Below, piece by piece: positions 45,901 to 53,335 of a stretch of 64,000 nt of DNA (its first letter is position 1; each line of letters opens with the position of its first letter). This stretch comes from Pedobacter miscanthi (GTDB taxonomy: Bacteria; Bacteroidota; Bacteroidia; Sphingobacteriales; Sphingobacteriaceae). The stretch covers positions 335,663 through 399,662 of the forward strand of contig NZ_QNQU01000003.1 of assembly GCF_003315595.1 (NCBI RefSeq). Reading direction: 5' to 3'. Both the position numbers and the translations under genes were made by a program. The notes under the pieces were generated by a model. It searched no databases. It saw only the letters and a program-made list of their open reading frames with translations, and was not told the origin of the DNA.

Positions 45901-46364
45901 ATATACTTAGACTTATAGGTAATATATGGATCATCCATATCTACCCAGTAGCCCATTTTTTCAGTCAGGTCGTTCCACACATCAGTGTAACGCATTACTG
46001 TTTTTTTACAGGCCTCGTTATAGTCTTCAATAGAAATGGTTCTACCAATATCTTCTTTGGTAATTCCTAACTCCTTTTCGGTGCCAAGCTCAACAGGCAA
46101 ACCATGGGTATCCCAACCAGCTTTTCTTTTAACCTGATAACCCTTGATTGTTTTATAGCGGCAAAAAATATCTTTAATAGCACGGGCCATTACGTGGTGG
46201 ATGCCCGGCATGCCATTGGCCGACGGTGGTCCTTCGTAAAAAGTAAACGGATTAGATTTAGGACGGGATGAAATGCTTTTTTCAAAGATATTTTCCTTTT
46301 TCCAAAAATCCAGTATTTCCTGCCCTATTTTGGCAAGTTCCAATTGTTTAAATTCGCTATACAT
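42963..46364 (-). CDS. ileS: Isoleucine--tRNA ligase
   Basis: 1133 residues, class I synthetase charging tRNA-Ile. PPSANGMPGIHHVMARAIKD holds the HIGH-type motif, KNGQKMSKRLGN the KMSKS motif. The large editing domain (about residues 200-400) includes WTTTPWTLPSNTAL, and the GWDTHGLPVELG segment follows the HIGH region. The length fits the long IleRS form, whose C-terminal extension is read as a DUF5915-like region. A TTG at 46367 precedes the ATG by one codon; ATG 46364 is chosen. It is the first gene of ileS-dksA-like-lspA. Confidence 0.96.
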   Translation of the reverse strand: MYSEFKQLELAKIGQEILDFWKKENIFEKSISSRPKSNPFTFYEGPPSANGMPGIHHVMARAIKDIFCRYKTIKGYQVKRKAGWDTHGLPVELGTEKELGITKEDIGRTISIEDYNEACKKTVMRYTDVWNDLTEKMGYWVDMDDPYITYKSKYMESVWWLLKQIYDKGLIYKGYTIQPYSPKAGTGLSSHEVNQPGAYRDVTDTTIVAQFKALADTLPAFLQAFGDIYLMAWTTTPWTLPSNTALTVGPKIDYVLVKTFNQYTFLPTNVILAKNLVGKQFSKIFFESNEAEDFTNFKAGDKKIPYQILAECKGSELVGIRYEQLLTYTLPYQNAENAFRVISGDFVTTEDGTGIVHTSPTFGADDAKVAKEAIPEVPPMLVLDENDTPVPLVDLQGKFTKHVGPFGGKYVKNEYYDAGTAPEKSVDVEIAILLKEENKAFKVEKYVHSYPHSWRTDEPLLYYPLDSWFIKVTDVKDRMFDLNETINWKPKSTGEGRFGNWLKNANDWNLSRSRYWGIPLPIWRTEDKKEEVLIGSVEELYNAIEKSIAAGFQKENPFKGFEIGNMSEENYDLIDLHKNVVDQIILVSPSGKPMNRESDLIDVWFDSGAMPYAQWHYPFENKETIDGNEDFPADFIAEGVDQTRGWFYTLHAISTLVFDKVAYKNVVSNGLVLDKNGQKMSKRLGNAADPFQTINEYGADATRWYMISNANPWDNLKFDIDGIAEVRRKFFGTLYNTYSFFALYANIDKFEIDKNNLSKVEDRTELDRWILSLLQTLINEVDESYNTYEPTKATRAIQAFVDEHLSNWYIRLSRRRFWKGEMTDDKRAAYETLYTCLETLAQLMSPVAPFFADWLYRNLTITDAYAEQSVHLTLWKEADQSLIDNALNERMLYAQDISSMVLSLRKKSGINVRQPLEKILIPSLSGDFEQKISKVADYILSETNVKQIEFITDTLGIVKKKLKPNFKSLGKKVGKDMSLVKAALEYSNQDDIQRLENDGFIIVIGSNGEEFTINLNDDVEVFAEDIPGWQVTNLGSLTVALDVTITEELKQEGISRELVNRIQNLRKELNFEVTDRIKVSLQNDNLVAGAVAKNKGYICAEILADEFELTDTVNNANKIVIDDVELSISVTKI

Positions 46365-46448
46365 CAATCAAGTACCTCAAAAAATTAAAGGTTGCAAAGT
46401 TAACAGAATTGACTGAATTTTGGTAGTTTTGGTGTAAATACTTTTAAT

Positions 46449-46637
46449 GTGAAATTATTTAATATCGGGCTTGCACTGATGATTGTGGCCGTAATTGCCC
46501 TGCCAATTGTTGCGGTAATTAGTCCGGCAAACCGCGATTTTGTACTTTACGCATTTTATTTCTGCGGCCTGCTCGAACTAATTGGGCTTATCTTTGTTTT
46601 AGTACATATTGTTACACTTAAAAGAAAGAATCCATGA
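46449..46637 (+). CDS. Small two-helix membrane protein, unknown
   Basis: 62 residues. Two hydrophobic segments (IGLALMIVAVIALPIVAVI and FVLYAFYFCGLLELIGLIFVLVHIV) are separated by a short polar turn, with a basic end (LKRKNP). No family recognised. Starts with GTG, since the ATG one base earlier is followed by a stop. Its last four bases overlap the next gene (ATGA), so the two small membrane proteins form a translationally coupled pair and may work together. Confidence 0.65.
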   Translation: MKLFNIGLALMIVAVIALPIVAVISPANRDFVLYAFYFCGLLELIGLIFVLVHIVTLKRKNP

Positions 46638-46906
46638 TTAAGCTATTGAAATTGCAGAAAGCTGTTTTTGTGCTCATTGCAGGCATACTTTCTTTTATCG
46701 CCTATAAAATTTTAAATGCCAACCATGTTAAAGGAAGCATTTATCTCCAGATGCTGGCCGGTGTACTGATGATAATTGGTGCGCTTTGGTTGCTTTACCC
46801 GATTCTGTTTGCCAAAAAAGATAGTGATGGCAATGCCGAAATCATTACCGACCCAACGATTGAGGTTCCGGAAGATGAGGAAGAGGAAAAAACTGCAACT
46901 GAATAA
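46634..46906 (+). CDS. Small two-helix membrane protein with acidic tail, unknown
   Basis: 90 residues: two membrane helices (AVFVLIAGILSFIAYKIL; LQMLAGVLMIIGALWLLYPILF) and a strongly acidic C-terminus (PEDEEEEKTATE). No family recognised. Coupled to the preceding gene by a 4-base overlap. The pair is divergent from ileS. Confidence 0.68.
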   Translation: MIKLLKLQKAVFVLIAGILSFIAYKILNANHVKGSIYLQMLAGVLMIIGALWLLYPILFAKKDSDGNAEIITDPTIEVPEDEEEEKTATE

Positions 46907-47214
46907 ACCTACGTAAACCTTCTTAAACCAACGAGATTGTCTCTCTTTGAGCTTACGTGTTCTCAAATGTCTTATATGGTTTAAAAGGTTTTTGAAAAGC
47001 AATACCTGTATTCCATTTAACGTTCGTCCTGCTGTTCGCTTACCCCGATGAAAAATCGGGGCCACTTCCATCAGGATTATATTACTTAGGCTGGTGTAAG
47101 AAATAAAGAAGACCTTACAAGCCCATTCTATTTTAATATTCCTTTGCATCATCGCCTTGGGTTTAAACACAAGGCAAATAAAAAAATAATTTTCCGCGTA
47201 GGGGTAAATCCTTT
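46907..47214. other. Non-coding gap with palindromes
   Basis: Holds ACCCCGATGAAAAATCGGGG (47043-47062), a hairpin also present in variant form at 63847, and GCCTTGGGTTTAAACACAAGGC (47152-47173), an imperfect version of the palindrome at 53263-53290. The surrounding CGTTCGTCCTGCTGTTCGC resembles an interspersed non-coding repeat. No gene is credible. Confidence 0.6.
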
Positions 47215-47919
47215 ATGAGTTGTAATAGCTCTAAATTAACAAATAGAGATACTATGATTCCTGCAATTATTATTTGGGTATGCAAGAAATATTTTGCTCC
47301 AAAAACCTACAAAAAATTCTCTTCCCAAAATCCGGTTAATCCGAAAATTGTTGCCACAGTACTTTTTCTCATCTGCTCATTGTCATCGGCTTTTGCGCAG
47401 CAGAGCAGGTTTAACATCAAACGTAATGGCGAGATTATAGGGCAGATGTATTTTCAGCAAAAAGAGGATGGTGACAATACTTATTTAACCATAACATCTA
47501 AAGTGCAAACCCGGTTTTTGTTTAAAATCAAAGTAGAAACCGAAGATCAGGCGCATTTTAAAAATGGCAGATTACTCACTTCAAATGTAAACAGGATTGT
47601 AAATGGCAATGCCAAAGAAGCTAAAAAAACAAACTGGCTCAATAATGTTTATCAGCTTAAAAGCGGCGATAAAACGAGTACGCTCAACCAACCCATCAAT
47701 TACAATATGATGTTATTGTACACCAGAGAGCCGGTTAATATTTCCGAAATATATTCTGATAATTTCCAGTGCTTTATCCCCATTCAAAAAAATGGTGCAC
47801 ATCAGTATCGCATTAATCTGCCTGATGGAAATTATAACGATTACCATTTCGAAAACGGGATCTGTAAACTCGTTATTGTAAATCATTCATTGTACACCAT
47901 CAGAATGGAAAGGGTTTAA
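47215..47919 (+). CDS. Exported protein of unknown function
   Basis: 234 residues. A hydrophobic stretch ending in an Ala-x-Ala site (IVATVLFLICSLSSAFAQQ) lies at about residues 45-62, after an unusually long basic leader. If the real start is ATG 47254 the leader is still ~32 residues. The mature part is a beta-rich domain of about 170 residues (RFNIKRNGEIIGQMYFQQKEDGDNTYLTITSKV; LPDGNYNDYHFENGICKLVIVNHSLYTIRM). It resembles small Bacteroidota proteins of unassigned function. One base separates it from the epimerase gene, so they form an operon. Confidence 0.75.
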   Translation: MSCNSSKLTNRDTMIPAIIIWVCKKYFAPKTYKKFSSQNPVNPKIVATVLFLICSLSSAFAQQSRFNIKRNGEIIGQMYFQQKEDGDNTYLTITSKVQTRFLFKIKVETEDQAHFKNGRLLTSNVNRIVNGNAKEAKKTNWLNNVYQLKSGDKTSTLNQPINYNMMLLYTREPVNISEIYSDNFQCFIPIQKNGAHQYRINLPDGNYNDYHFENGICKLVIVNHSLYTIRMERV

Positions 47920-47920
47920 T

Positions 47921-48934
47921 ATGGAAGCCGTTGCAAATAAATACCTGCGGGTTTTGGTTACCGGGGCTTCGGGTTTTATCGGTCGAAAATTATGCTTTGC
48001 CCTTGCAGAGATGGGTTACGATGTAATTGCACTTTGCAGAAATGTAAATCATCCGTTTTTGATTAAACACCGGAATATCCAGTTTGTAAAAGGTGATGTT
48101 TTGGATACTGAAAGTTTGGAAAATGCCATAAAAGACTGTTATCAGGTATACCATACCGCGGCAATGGCCAAAATGTGGTGTAAAAATGAGCAGGATTTTT
48201 ATGATGTAAATGTAATCGGAACAAGAAATGTGCTTAACGCTGCATTAAAAACAGGAGTAGAGCGGGTAGTGCATACCTCAACCTGTGGCGTATGGGGACC
48301 GACATTGAATTTACCGGTTTCGGAGAATGATCCGAGGGCAGTCGGTTTTCCGATCAGTTACGAACGCACAAAATACCTGGCCGAGCTGGAAGTGAAGGCA
48401 TTTGTGAAGAAAGGTTTGGAAGTGGTGATTGTAAATCCTTCGAGGGTATATGGCGATGGGCCGATTACCGATAGCAATACGGTGAGTAAAATGGTTACAG
48501 GTTACATTAATGGTACCTGGCATTTTATTCCCGGCGACGGAAAAGCGATTGCCAATTATGCTTTTGTTGATGATGTAGTAGATGGACATATCGCGGCCAT
48601 GAATAATGGAAGAAACGGCGAACGTTATATATTAGGCGGGGTTGACGTTTCATTTAATGGTTTTTTCAATACCTTAAAACAGCTTACAGGTAAACAACGG
48701 AGTTTATATAAAATCCCGGTAGGTATTATTAAAGCATATAGTTTGCTGGAATCGCTAAAGTCGAAACTCTTTAATCTTACACCGTTTTTTCTGCCAGAAT
48801 TTGCCGATAGGTTAAAATGCAATCAACAGTATTCGAGTAACAAAGCCATTACCGAATTAAATTACCGGATTACGCCTTTTGCGGTGGGATTAGGAAAAAC
48901 CATTAATCACTTTAAGCATAAAACAATTTATTAA
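47921..48934 (+). CDS. NAD-dependent epimerase/dehydratase family protein
   Basis: 337-residue extended SDR. Dinucleotide motif VLVTGASGFIGRKLCFALAEMGY at residues 10-32. The VYHTAAMAKMW strand, VVHTSTCGVWG with the catalytic Ser/Thr, and the YERTKYLAE active site (Tyr-x3-Lys) follow. VNPSRVYGDG and YAFVDDVVDGHIAA follow as in 3-beta-hydroxysteroid dehydrogenase and dihydroflavonol-reductase-like members. The substrate is unknown. It is flanked by an exported protein and an SDR, suggesting a small lipid or polyketide-type modification operon; this is a guess from context. Confidence 0.9.
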   Translation: MEAVANKYLRVLVTGASGFIGRKLCFALAEMGYDVIALCRNVNHPFLIKHRNIQFVKGDVLDTESLENAIKDCYQVYHTAAMAKMWCKNEQDFYDVNVIGTRNVLNAALKTGVERVVHTSTCGVWGPTLNLPVSENDPRAVGFPISYERTKYLAELEVKAFVKKGLEVVIVNPSRVYGDGPITDSNTVSKMVTGYINGTWHFIPGDGKAIANYAFVDDVVDGHIAAMNNGRNGERYILGGVDVSFNGFFNTLKQLTGKQRSLYKIPVGIIKAYSLLESLKSKLFNLTPFFLPEFADRLKCNQQYSSNKAITELNYRITPFAVGLGKTINHFKHKTIY

Positions 48935-49019
48935 CCACGGATGAAAAGGATGCACACAGATAGAATTTTAACAATTGGATCCTAACGATCTGTGTTTATC
49001 TGTGTAAATCTGTGGTTAA
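48931..49019. repeat. AACCACRGAT...ATCTGTGGTT inverted repeat
   Basis: TTAACCACGGAT and CACACAGATA on the left are mirrored by TATCTGTGT and ATCTGTGGTTAA on the right. This resembles the CTGTGTTTATCTGTG intergenic repeat found in many bacterial genomes. It fills the gap before the SDR gene and may form a long hairpin in the transcript. Confidence 0.7.
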
Positions 49020-49036
49020 GAATTAATAAACATAAA

Positions 49037-49828
49037 ATGAAACAGTTAACAGCATTGATTACAGGGGCGAGCGAGGGTTTGGGTAAGTCTTTCGCCATCG
49101 AAGCGGCCAAACGCGGACTCGCACTGGTTTTGGTTTCGTTACCCAACAGCGGATTGGAGCACTTAGCAAATTATCTCCGCATAAACTTTAACAGCAAAGT
49201 GCATTGCATTGAAACAGACCTGACCAACAACAATGCTGCAAGCGAAATATTCGAAAAATTAAGGGAGCAGAACATCAAAGTTAACGTTTTGATCAATAAT
49301 GCTGGTTTAGGAAACTGGAGCTGGTTCGAAGATAAAAATGTAGAGTTTTACCGAACCCAGATCGACCTTAACATTACCAATACCGTGCTGCTTACCCGTT
49401 TATTTTTAAACCATATCGATAAAAGAACGGCAAGTTATATTTTAAATGTGGGCAGTTTGGGCGGACATTTTATCGTTCCAAAAAAACAGGTTTATGGTGC
49501 AACCAAGTCTTTTATTGGTTATTTTACCCGTTGCCTGCAGCTCGAACTAAGCGGCACAAATGTGCACATCAGTTTGTTGAGCCCTGGTGGCATTAATACC
49601 AAGCCCGAATTGCTGGTAATGAACAATGAACTCAGAGGTTTTGCAAAAGCCACCATTTTAGAAGCTGATTATGTGGCCAGAACAGCTATGGATGGTATGT
49701 TGAAAGGAAAAAAAGAAATTATCCCGGGTTTTGCCAACCGCTTTTTACTCGTGCTCGATAAAATTATCCCGGGCTTTTTAAAAGAAATCATTATTAGGCG
49801 TAAATTGAAATCGATTTTAACGGAATAA
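49037..49828 (+). CDS. Short-chain dehydrogenase/reductase (SDR)
   Basis: 263 residues, classical SDR. Cofactor motif ALITGASEGLGKSFAIEAAKRG, structural motif LINNAGLGNW, and the catalytic set Ser in NVGSLGG with Tyr-x3-Lys in YGATKSF, then LSPGGINT. It oxidises or reduces a hydroxyl/keto group using NAD(P). The DltE/YqjQ-like substrate group cannot be assigned. An in-frame start at 48992 lies in repeat DNA; ATG 49037 opens directly with the cofactor strand. Confidence 0.9.
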   Translation: MKQLTALITGASEGLGKSFAIEAAKRGLALVLVSLPNSGLEHLANYLRINFNSKVHCIETDLTNNNAASEIFEKLREQNIKVNVLINNAGLGNWSWFEDKNVEFYRTQIDLNITNTVLLTRLFLNHIDKRTASYILNVGSLGGHFIVPKKQVYGATKSFIGYFTRCLQLELSGTNVHISLLSPGGINTKPELLVMNNELRGFAKATILEADYVARTAMDGMLKGKKEIIPGFANRFLLVLDKIIPGFLKEIIIRRKLKSILTE

Positions 49829-49838
49829 TTTAAACCCG

Positions 49839-49871
49839 AAACCTGTAAGGTTTTTAAAACCTTGCAGGTTT
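49839..49871. repeat. Palindrome between SDR and sigma factor genes, possible terminator
   Basis: GAAACCTGTAAGGTTTT and TAAAACCTTGCAGGTTT form a nearly perfect ~16-base stem. It sits 10 bases after the SDR stop and 6 bases before the sigma-factor start. There is no T-run after the stem, so termination would be inefficient. Confidence 0.65.
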
Positions 49872-49876
49872 AGCTT

Positions 49877-50443
49877 ATGGAAAATAACGATACCCACCTT
49901 ATCGGATTAATTAAAAGCGGTAATAAACAGGCTTTCGACGAAGTATTTTTAAAATACTTTAAAAGTCTGCATGCCTATGCTTTTACCATCATTAGGGAGA
50001 AAGATGATGCTGAAGAGATTGTTCAGAATGTGTTTGTACGTATCTGGACAAAAAGGGATCAGCTTAAAGAGGATGGTTTTTTAAAATCATTCTTATACCG
50101 TTCGGTGCATAACGAAAGCTTAAATTACCTGAAACATCAAAAAGTGAGATCGAATTTTAATATCCATTATGCCGATGTTGTGAAAAACGACACCGGAAAT
50201 TTAAATACAGAAATTATGGCAACAGAGCTGGAGAAAAATATCCATTCGGCAATAAACGAACTGCCCGAAAAATGCAGGAATGTATTTCAGCTGAGCAGGT
50301 TCGACCAGATGAAATATCAGGAAATTGCCGATGCGTTAAACATTTCTATCAAAACGGTAGAAAACCAGATGGGTAAAGCCTTAAAAATTTTACGGCTTAA
50401 AGTAGTCGATTTCCTGATCCTCATTTTTATATTATTGAAATAA
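49877..50443 (+). CDS. ECF RNA polymerase sigma-70 factor (FecI-like)
   Basis: 188 residues. Region 2: FDEVFLKYFKSLHAYAFTIIREKDDAEEIVQNVFVRIW. Region 4: INELPEKCRNVFQLSRFDQMKYQEIADALNISIKTVENQMGKALKIL, with the helix-turn-helix. The hydrophobic C-terminus (VDFLILIFILL) is typical of this Bacteroidota subgroup. It should direct transcription of its own cluster when released by the FecR protein encoded 5 bases downstream. Confidence 0.95.
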   Translation: MENNDTHLIGLIKSGNKQAFDEVFLKYFKSLHAYAFTIIREKDDAEEIVQNVFVRIWTKRDQLKEDGFLKSFLYRSVHNESLNYLKHQKVRSNFNIHYADVVKNDTGNLNTEIMATELEKNIHSAINELPEKCRNVFQLSRFDQMKYQEIADALNISIKTVENQMGKALKILRLKVVDFLILIFILLK

Positions 50444-50447
50444 GCTT

Positions 50448-51398
50448 ATGGATAAAAATTATACAAATATTAACGATGATGTACTTGCAAAATACCTGCT
50501 TGGAGAGGCTTCTGTAGCCGAAATTGAGCAGGTGGAGGCCTGGGTAGCATCAAATCCGGATCACCGTAAGCAGCTGGACGATTTCAGGACGATACTGGAG
50601 AAAAGTAAACTTCAGATCGATCATTCGATAAATGAACATCATGCTCTGGAGCGGTTAAATATTCGCTTGCAGAAAGAAACCAAAACCATCGGTTATAAAT
50701 TTGTGCTGCGCTGGGTAGCTATAATCGCTATCATTTTTAGTGCAGGCTTATTTTTCTATAACAATTTAATTGGCAATAAAACCAATTTGAACAGTGGTAA
50801 TGAAACTTTGACCCAGATTTTGCCTGATGGTTCTACCGCGATATTGAACAAACAATCTTCTATATCTTTTGTAGGTGGATTTTTTAATAAAACCCGCGAT
50901 GTTAAACTAAAAGGAGAAGCTTTTTTTAAGGTTAGTGCCGATAAATCAAAGCCTTTTATCATCAGTATTAACGATGTGCGGGTAACCGTGGTAGGTACTG
51001 CTTTTAATGTAAAAGGTGATGGTAAAAGAACAACTGTAATTGTAGAAAGCGGTATCGTTAAGGTAAATAATCAAAGTGATAGTGTGCGTTTAACTGCTGG
51101 CGAAAAAGTAGATGTTGCTCAGAATCAGGCACACTTAACCAAGAGTGAAAATCAGGGTAAACTGTACAATTATTATTATACCAACAAACTGGTTTGTGAT
51201 GGAACCCCTCTTGCTGAACTGGTTGCCGTGCTTAACGAGAAATTTAAGTCGAATATTGTGATCACAACCCCTGCATTAAAGGCACTTCCGATCAGTACTA
51301 CTTTTAAAAATGAATCGCTTAAAGAAATTCTGAATGTGATTGCAGAAACTTTTAAAATAAGAGTAGAGTACGGGCAAGGTATAATCAAACTTAAATAA
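50448..51398 (+). CDS. FecR family anti-sigma factor
   Basis: 316 residues. The cytoplasmic N-terminal part binds the sigma factor (residues 1-84), one membrane helix is at about 85-107 (FVLRWVAIIAIIFSAGLFFY), and a periplasmic FecR domain spans about 115-215 (QILPDGSTAILNKQSSISF; VKLKGEAFFKVSADKSKPFII; VRVTVVGTAFNV). A C-terminal DUF4974 domain (about 240-315) reads DGTPLAELVAVLNEKFKSNIVIT...KALPISTTFKNESLKEILNVIAETF. It senses an outer-membrane signal through an STN-type partner, here probably the protein encoded 5 bases downstream. Confidence 0.95.
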   Translation: MDKNYTNINDDVLAKYLLGEASVAEIEQVEAWVASNPDHRKQLDDFRTILEKSKLQIDHSINEHHALERLNIRLQKETKTIGYKFVLRWVAIIAIIFSAGLFFYNNLIGNKTNLNSGNETLTQILPDGSTAILNKQSSISFVGGFFNKTRDVKLKGEAFFKVSADKSKPFIISINDVRVTVVGTAFNVKGDGKRTTVIVESGIVKVNNQSDSVRLTAGEKVDVAQNQAHLTKSENQGKLYNYYYTNKLVCDGTPLAELVAVLNEKFKSNIVITTPALKALPISTTFKNESLKEILNVIAETFKIRVEYGQGIIKLK

Positions 51399-51403
51399 AG
51401 ACT

Positions 51404-53260
51404 ATGCGTACGCTCAAAATTATTGTTCTATTCCTCTTATTTTCAAATAGTTTGGTTAAAGCGCAGTCTATCTTATCCAGAAATATTTCCCTCAATATCG
51501 ATCAGCAGAAATTAGATTCGGTATTGGCCACGATAGAAGAAAAAGGCGGTTTCAGGTTTTCGTATAACAGTAATATATTACCAGTTGATAGTTTGGTGAG
51601 TATTCATGAAAATAACCTGAACATCGCCGAAACCCTCGATAAATTATTAAAACACCGGTTCGAATACCGCCAGTCGGGTAATTTTGTGATTATCCGTTAT
51701 GCGCCGCTCGAGCTGGTTCTGCTCGTTAATGAATCGGTTGGCAATCCCGAACTTTATACCATTACGGGTCAGGTTATAGATAAACAAACCAATAAACCGA
51801 TACAGGATGCCAGTATTTATGAGAAAAATCTGCTGGTTTCCGAAATATCTGATGGGAACGGTTACTTTTCTATGCGTTTAAAAGATATTACGCAACCCAT
51901 TTCACTAACCGTAAGCAAAGAAAATTATAAATCAACGATTACCCACTTTTTGGCCGAAGTAAACATTACACCTAAAAAAGAAAGTACTAGTGAGCAATTT
52001 ATTACTGGTAATTTGGATGATGTAGAAAAAACCTGGTTGGGCAATGCCCTGGTTACTGCACAACAAAAAATTCAATCAATTAATATCGGTGGATTTATTT
52101 CGAAGGCACCATTCCAGTTTTCACTTATTCCCAGATTAAATTCACATGGCTCATTAAGCGGACAGGTAGTAAATAAATTTTCGCTTAATGTAGTTGGGGC
52201 TTACAGTGCCGGCGTAGATGGGGCCGAAATCGGTTTCGGTTTCAATATCGATAAAAGCGATGTGCAATATTTTCAGTTTGCCGGCGGTTTCAATCTGGTG
52301 GGCGGTAATGTCCGTGGAGCACAAATAGGTGGTTTTTTCAATTATGTAATTGGGGATGTCCGGGCTGTACAGATTGCCTTGGCTTATAATCGGGCAGGCA
52401 AGGGTTTCGAGGGTTTGCAAGTAGGTGGAATTTATAATAACGTTAATCAGGATGTGAAAGGTCTTCAACTTTCATTAGGGCTCAATACAATAGGCGGAAC
52501 CTTAAAGGGTTTTCAAACAGGTGCCTTGAATCTTGTTAATAAAGACACTAAAGGTGTTCAGATTGGAATTGGGGGAAACATAGTACGTGGTAGAACAAGC
52601 GGAATACAGATTGGTGGCATTGCCAATATCGATAAAGAAAGCAGCGGCGTAAATCTTGCAGTGCTCACAAATTTTACCGGGCTAACTGCTAGTGGACTAC
52701 AAATTGGTGCAATTAATTATGCTAAAAATTTAAAGGGGGTACAGCTTGGGGTTTTTAATATTTCAAATCAAAACGATGGCTATTCAATTGGTTTGATCAA
52801 CGTGGCTCTAAAAGGTTATCATAAATTCAGTTTTGGTACGAACGAAAGCACAACTTATAATATGGCTTATAAAGGTGGCAGCAAACGTTTATATAATATG
52901 TTGATGTTTGGTATGAACACAAAATCTTCAGAAAAAATGTATACTGGTGGGTTAGGTTTTGGAAAGGAAATCAGCTTTTTTAGAAAAATTTCCCTAAATC
53001 CTGAAATCAGCACTCAGTGGGTATATCAGGGCGATTGGAATTATATTAATCTGTTGGGTAAGTTCGAACTTCCGGTAAACATCAGATTAAATAAGTGGCT
53101 GGCCATTCAGGGCGGTCCCTCTGTTAATGTGTATCACACCAAACAAAACACCAAAATCGGTGATTTTGGATTGTTGCAGGAAAAACACCGCGATTTTACC
53201 TTTAAAGATCCGAGGTATACAGGCTGGATAGGTTGGAATGTAGGATTGGTTGTTTTGTAA
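51404..53260 (+). CDS. STN-domain outer-membrane protein with carboxypeptidase-regulatory-like domain and GxQxGxxxN repeats
   Basis: 618 residues. Order: signal peptide (1-21); STN/secretin-TonB short domain (about 24-100: LNIDQQKLDSVLATIEEKGGFRFSYNS ... VSIHENNLNIAETLDKLLKHRF); CarboxypepD_reg-like domain (about 117-195: YTITGQVIDKQTNKPIQDASIYEK). Then about 13 units of roughly 16 residues at 271-470 with consensus GxQ(I/L)Gxxx N (VRGAQIGGFFN, LKGFQTGALN, TSGIQIGGIAN, ASGLQIGAIN, LKGVQLGVFN), and a C-terminal beta-rich part. No TonB plug or 22-strand barrel is present, so it is not a transporter. The repeats resemble LA_2272-type surface repeat proteins. It is the third gene of the sigma/FecR operon, where a TonB-dependent receptor is normally found. 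Confidence 0.85.
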   Translation: MRTLKIIVLFLLFSNSLVKAQSILSRNISLNIDQQKLDSVLATIEEKGGFRFSYNSNILPVDSLVSIHENNLNIAETLDKLLKHRFEYRQSGNFVIIRYAPLELVLLVNESVGNPELYTITGQVIDKQTNKPIQDASIYEKNLLVSEISDGNGYFSMRLKDITQPISLTVSKENYKSTITHFLAEVNITPKKESTSEQFITGNLDDVEKTWLGNALVTAQQKIQSINIGGFISKAPFQFSLIPRLNSHGSLSGQVVNKFSLNVVGAYSAGVDGAEIGFGFNIDKSDVQYFQFAGGFNLVGGNVRGAQIGGFFNYVIGDVRAVQIALAYNRAGKGFEGLQVGGIYNNVNQDVKGLQLSLGLNTIGGTLKGFQTGALNLVNKDTKGVQIGIGGNIVRGRTSGIQIGGIANIDKESSGVNLAVLTNFTGLTASGLQIGAINYAKNLKGVQLGVFNISNQNDGYSIGLINVALKGYHKFSFGTNESTTYNMAYKGGSKRLYNMLMFGMNTKSSEKMYTGGLGFGKEISFFRKISLNPEISTQWVYQGDWNYINLLGKFELPVNIRLNKWLAIQGGPSVNVYHTKQNTKIGDFGLLQEKHRDFTFKDPRYTGWIGWNVGLVVL

Positions 53261-53262
53261 AA

Positions 53263-53290
53263 ATAGCCTTGGGTTTAAACCCAAGGCTAT
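53263..53290. repeat. Perfect 28-bp palindrome between convergent genes
   Basis: ATAGCCTTGGGTTT followed directly by its exact reverse complement. It sits 3 bases after the STN-protein stop and 45 bases from the end of the exporter gene, so it may terminate both transcripts. An imperfect relative is at 47152-47173. Confidence 0.8.
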
Positions 53291-53335
53291 AAATCATATC
53301 GCATTTAGTTTTTGCGTCTAAAACTCCCAACTCAA

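Noticed and set aside
46712..47170. 152-codon minus-strand ORF
   Set aside because: It overlaps a coupled plus-strand membrane gene and repeat DNA; the translation is rich in Lys/Phe/Arg without any domain.
48931..49019. Inverted repeat before the SDR gene as a riboswitch
   Set aside because: It matches a widespread CTGTGTTTATCTGTG intergenic repeat and shows no conserved aptamer architecture.
49839..49871. Strong terminator between the SDR and sigma-factor genes
   Set aside because: The stem is good but no U-tract follows; listed as a palindrome with only possible terminator function.
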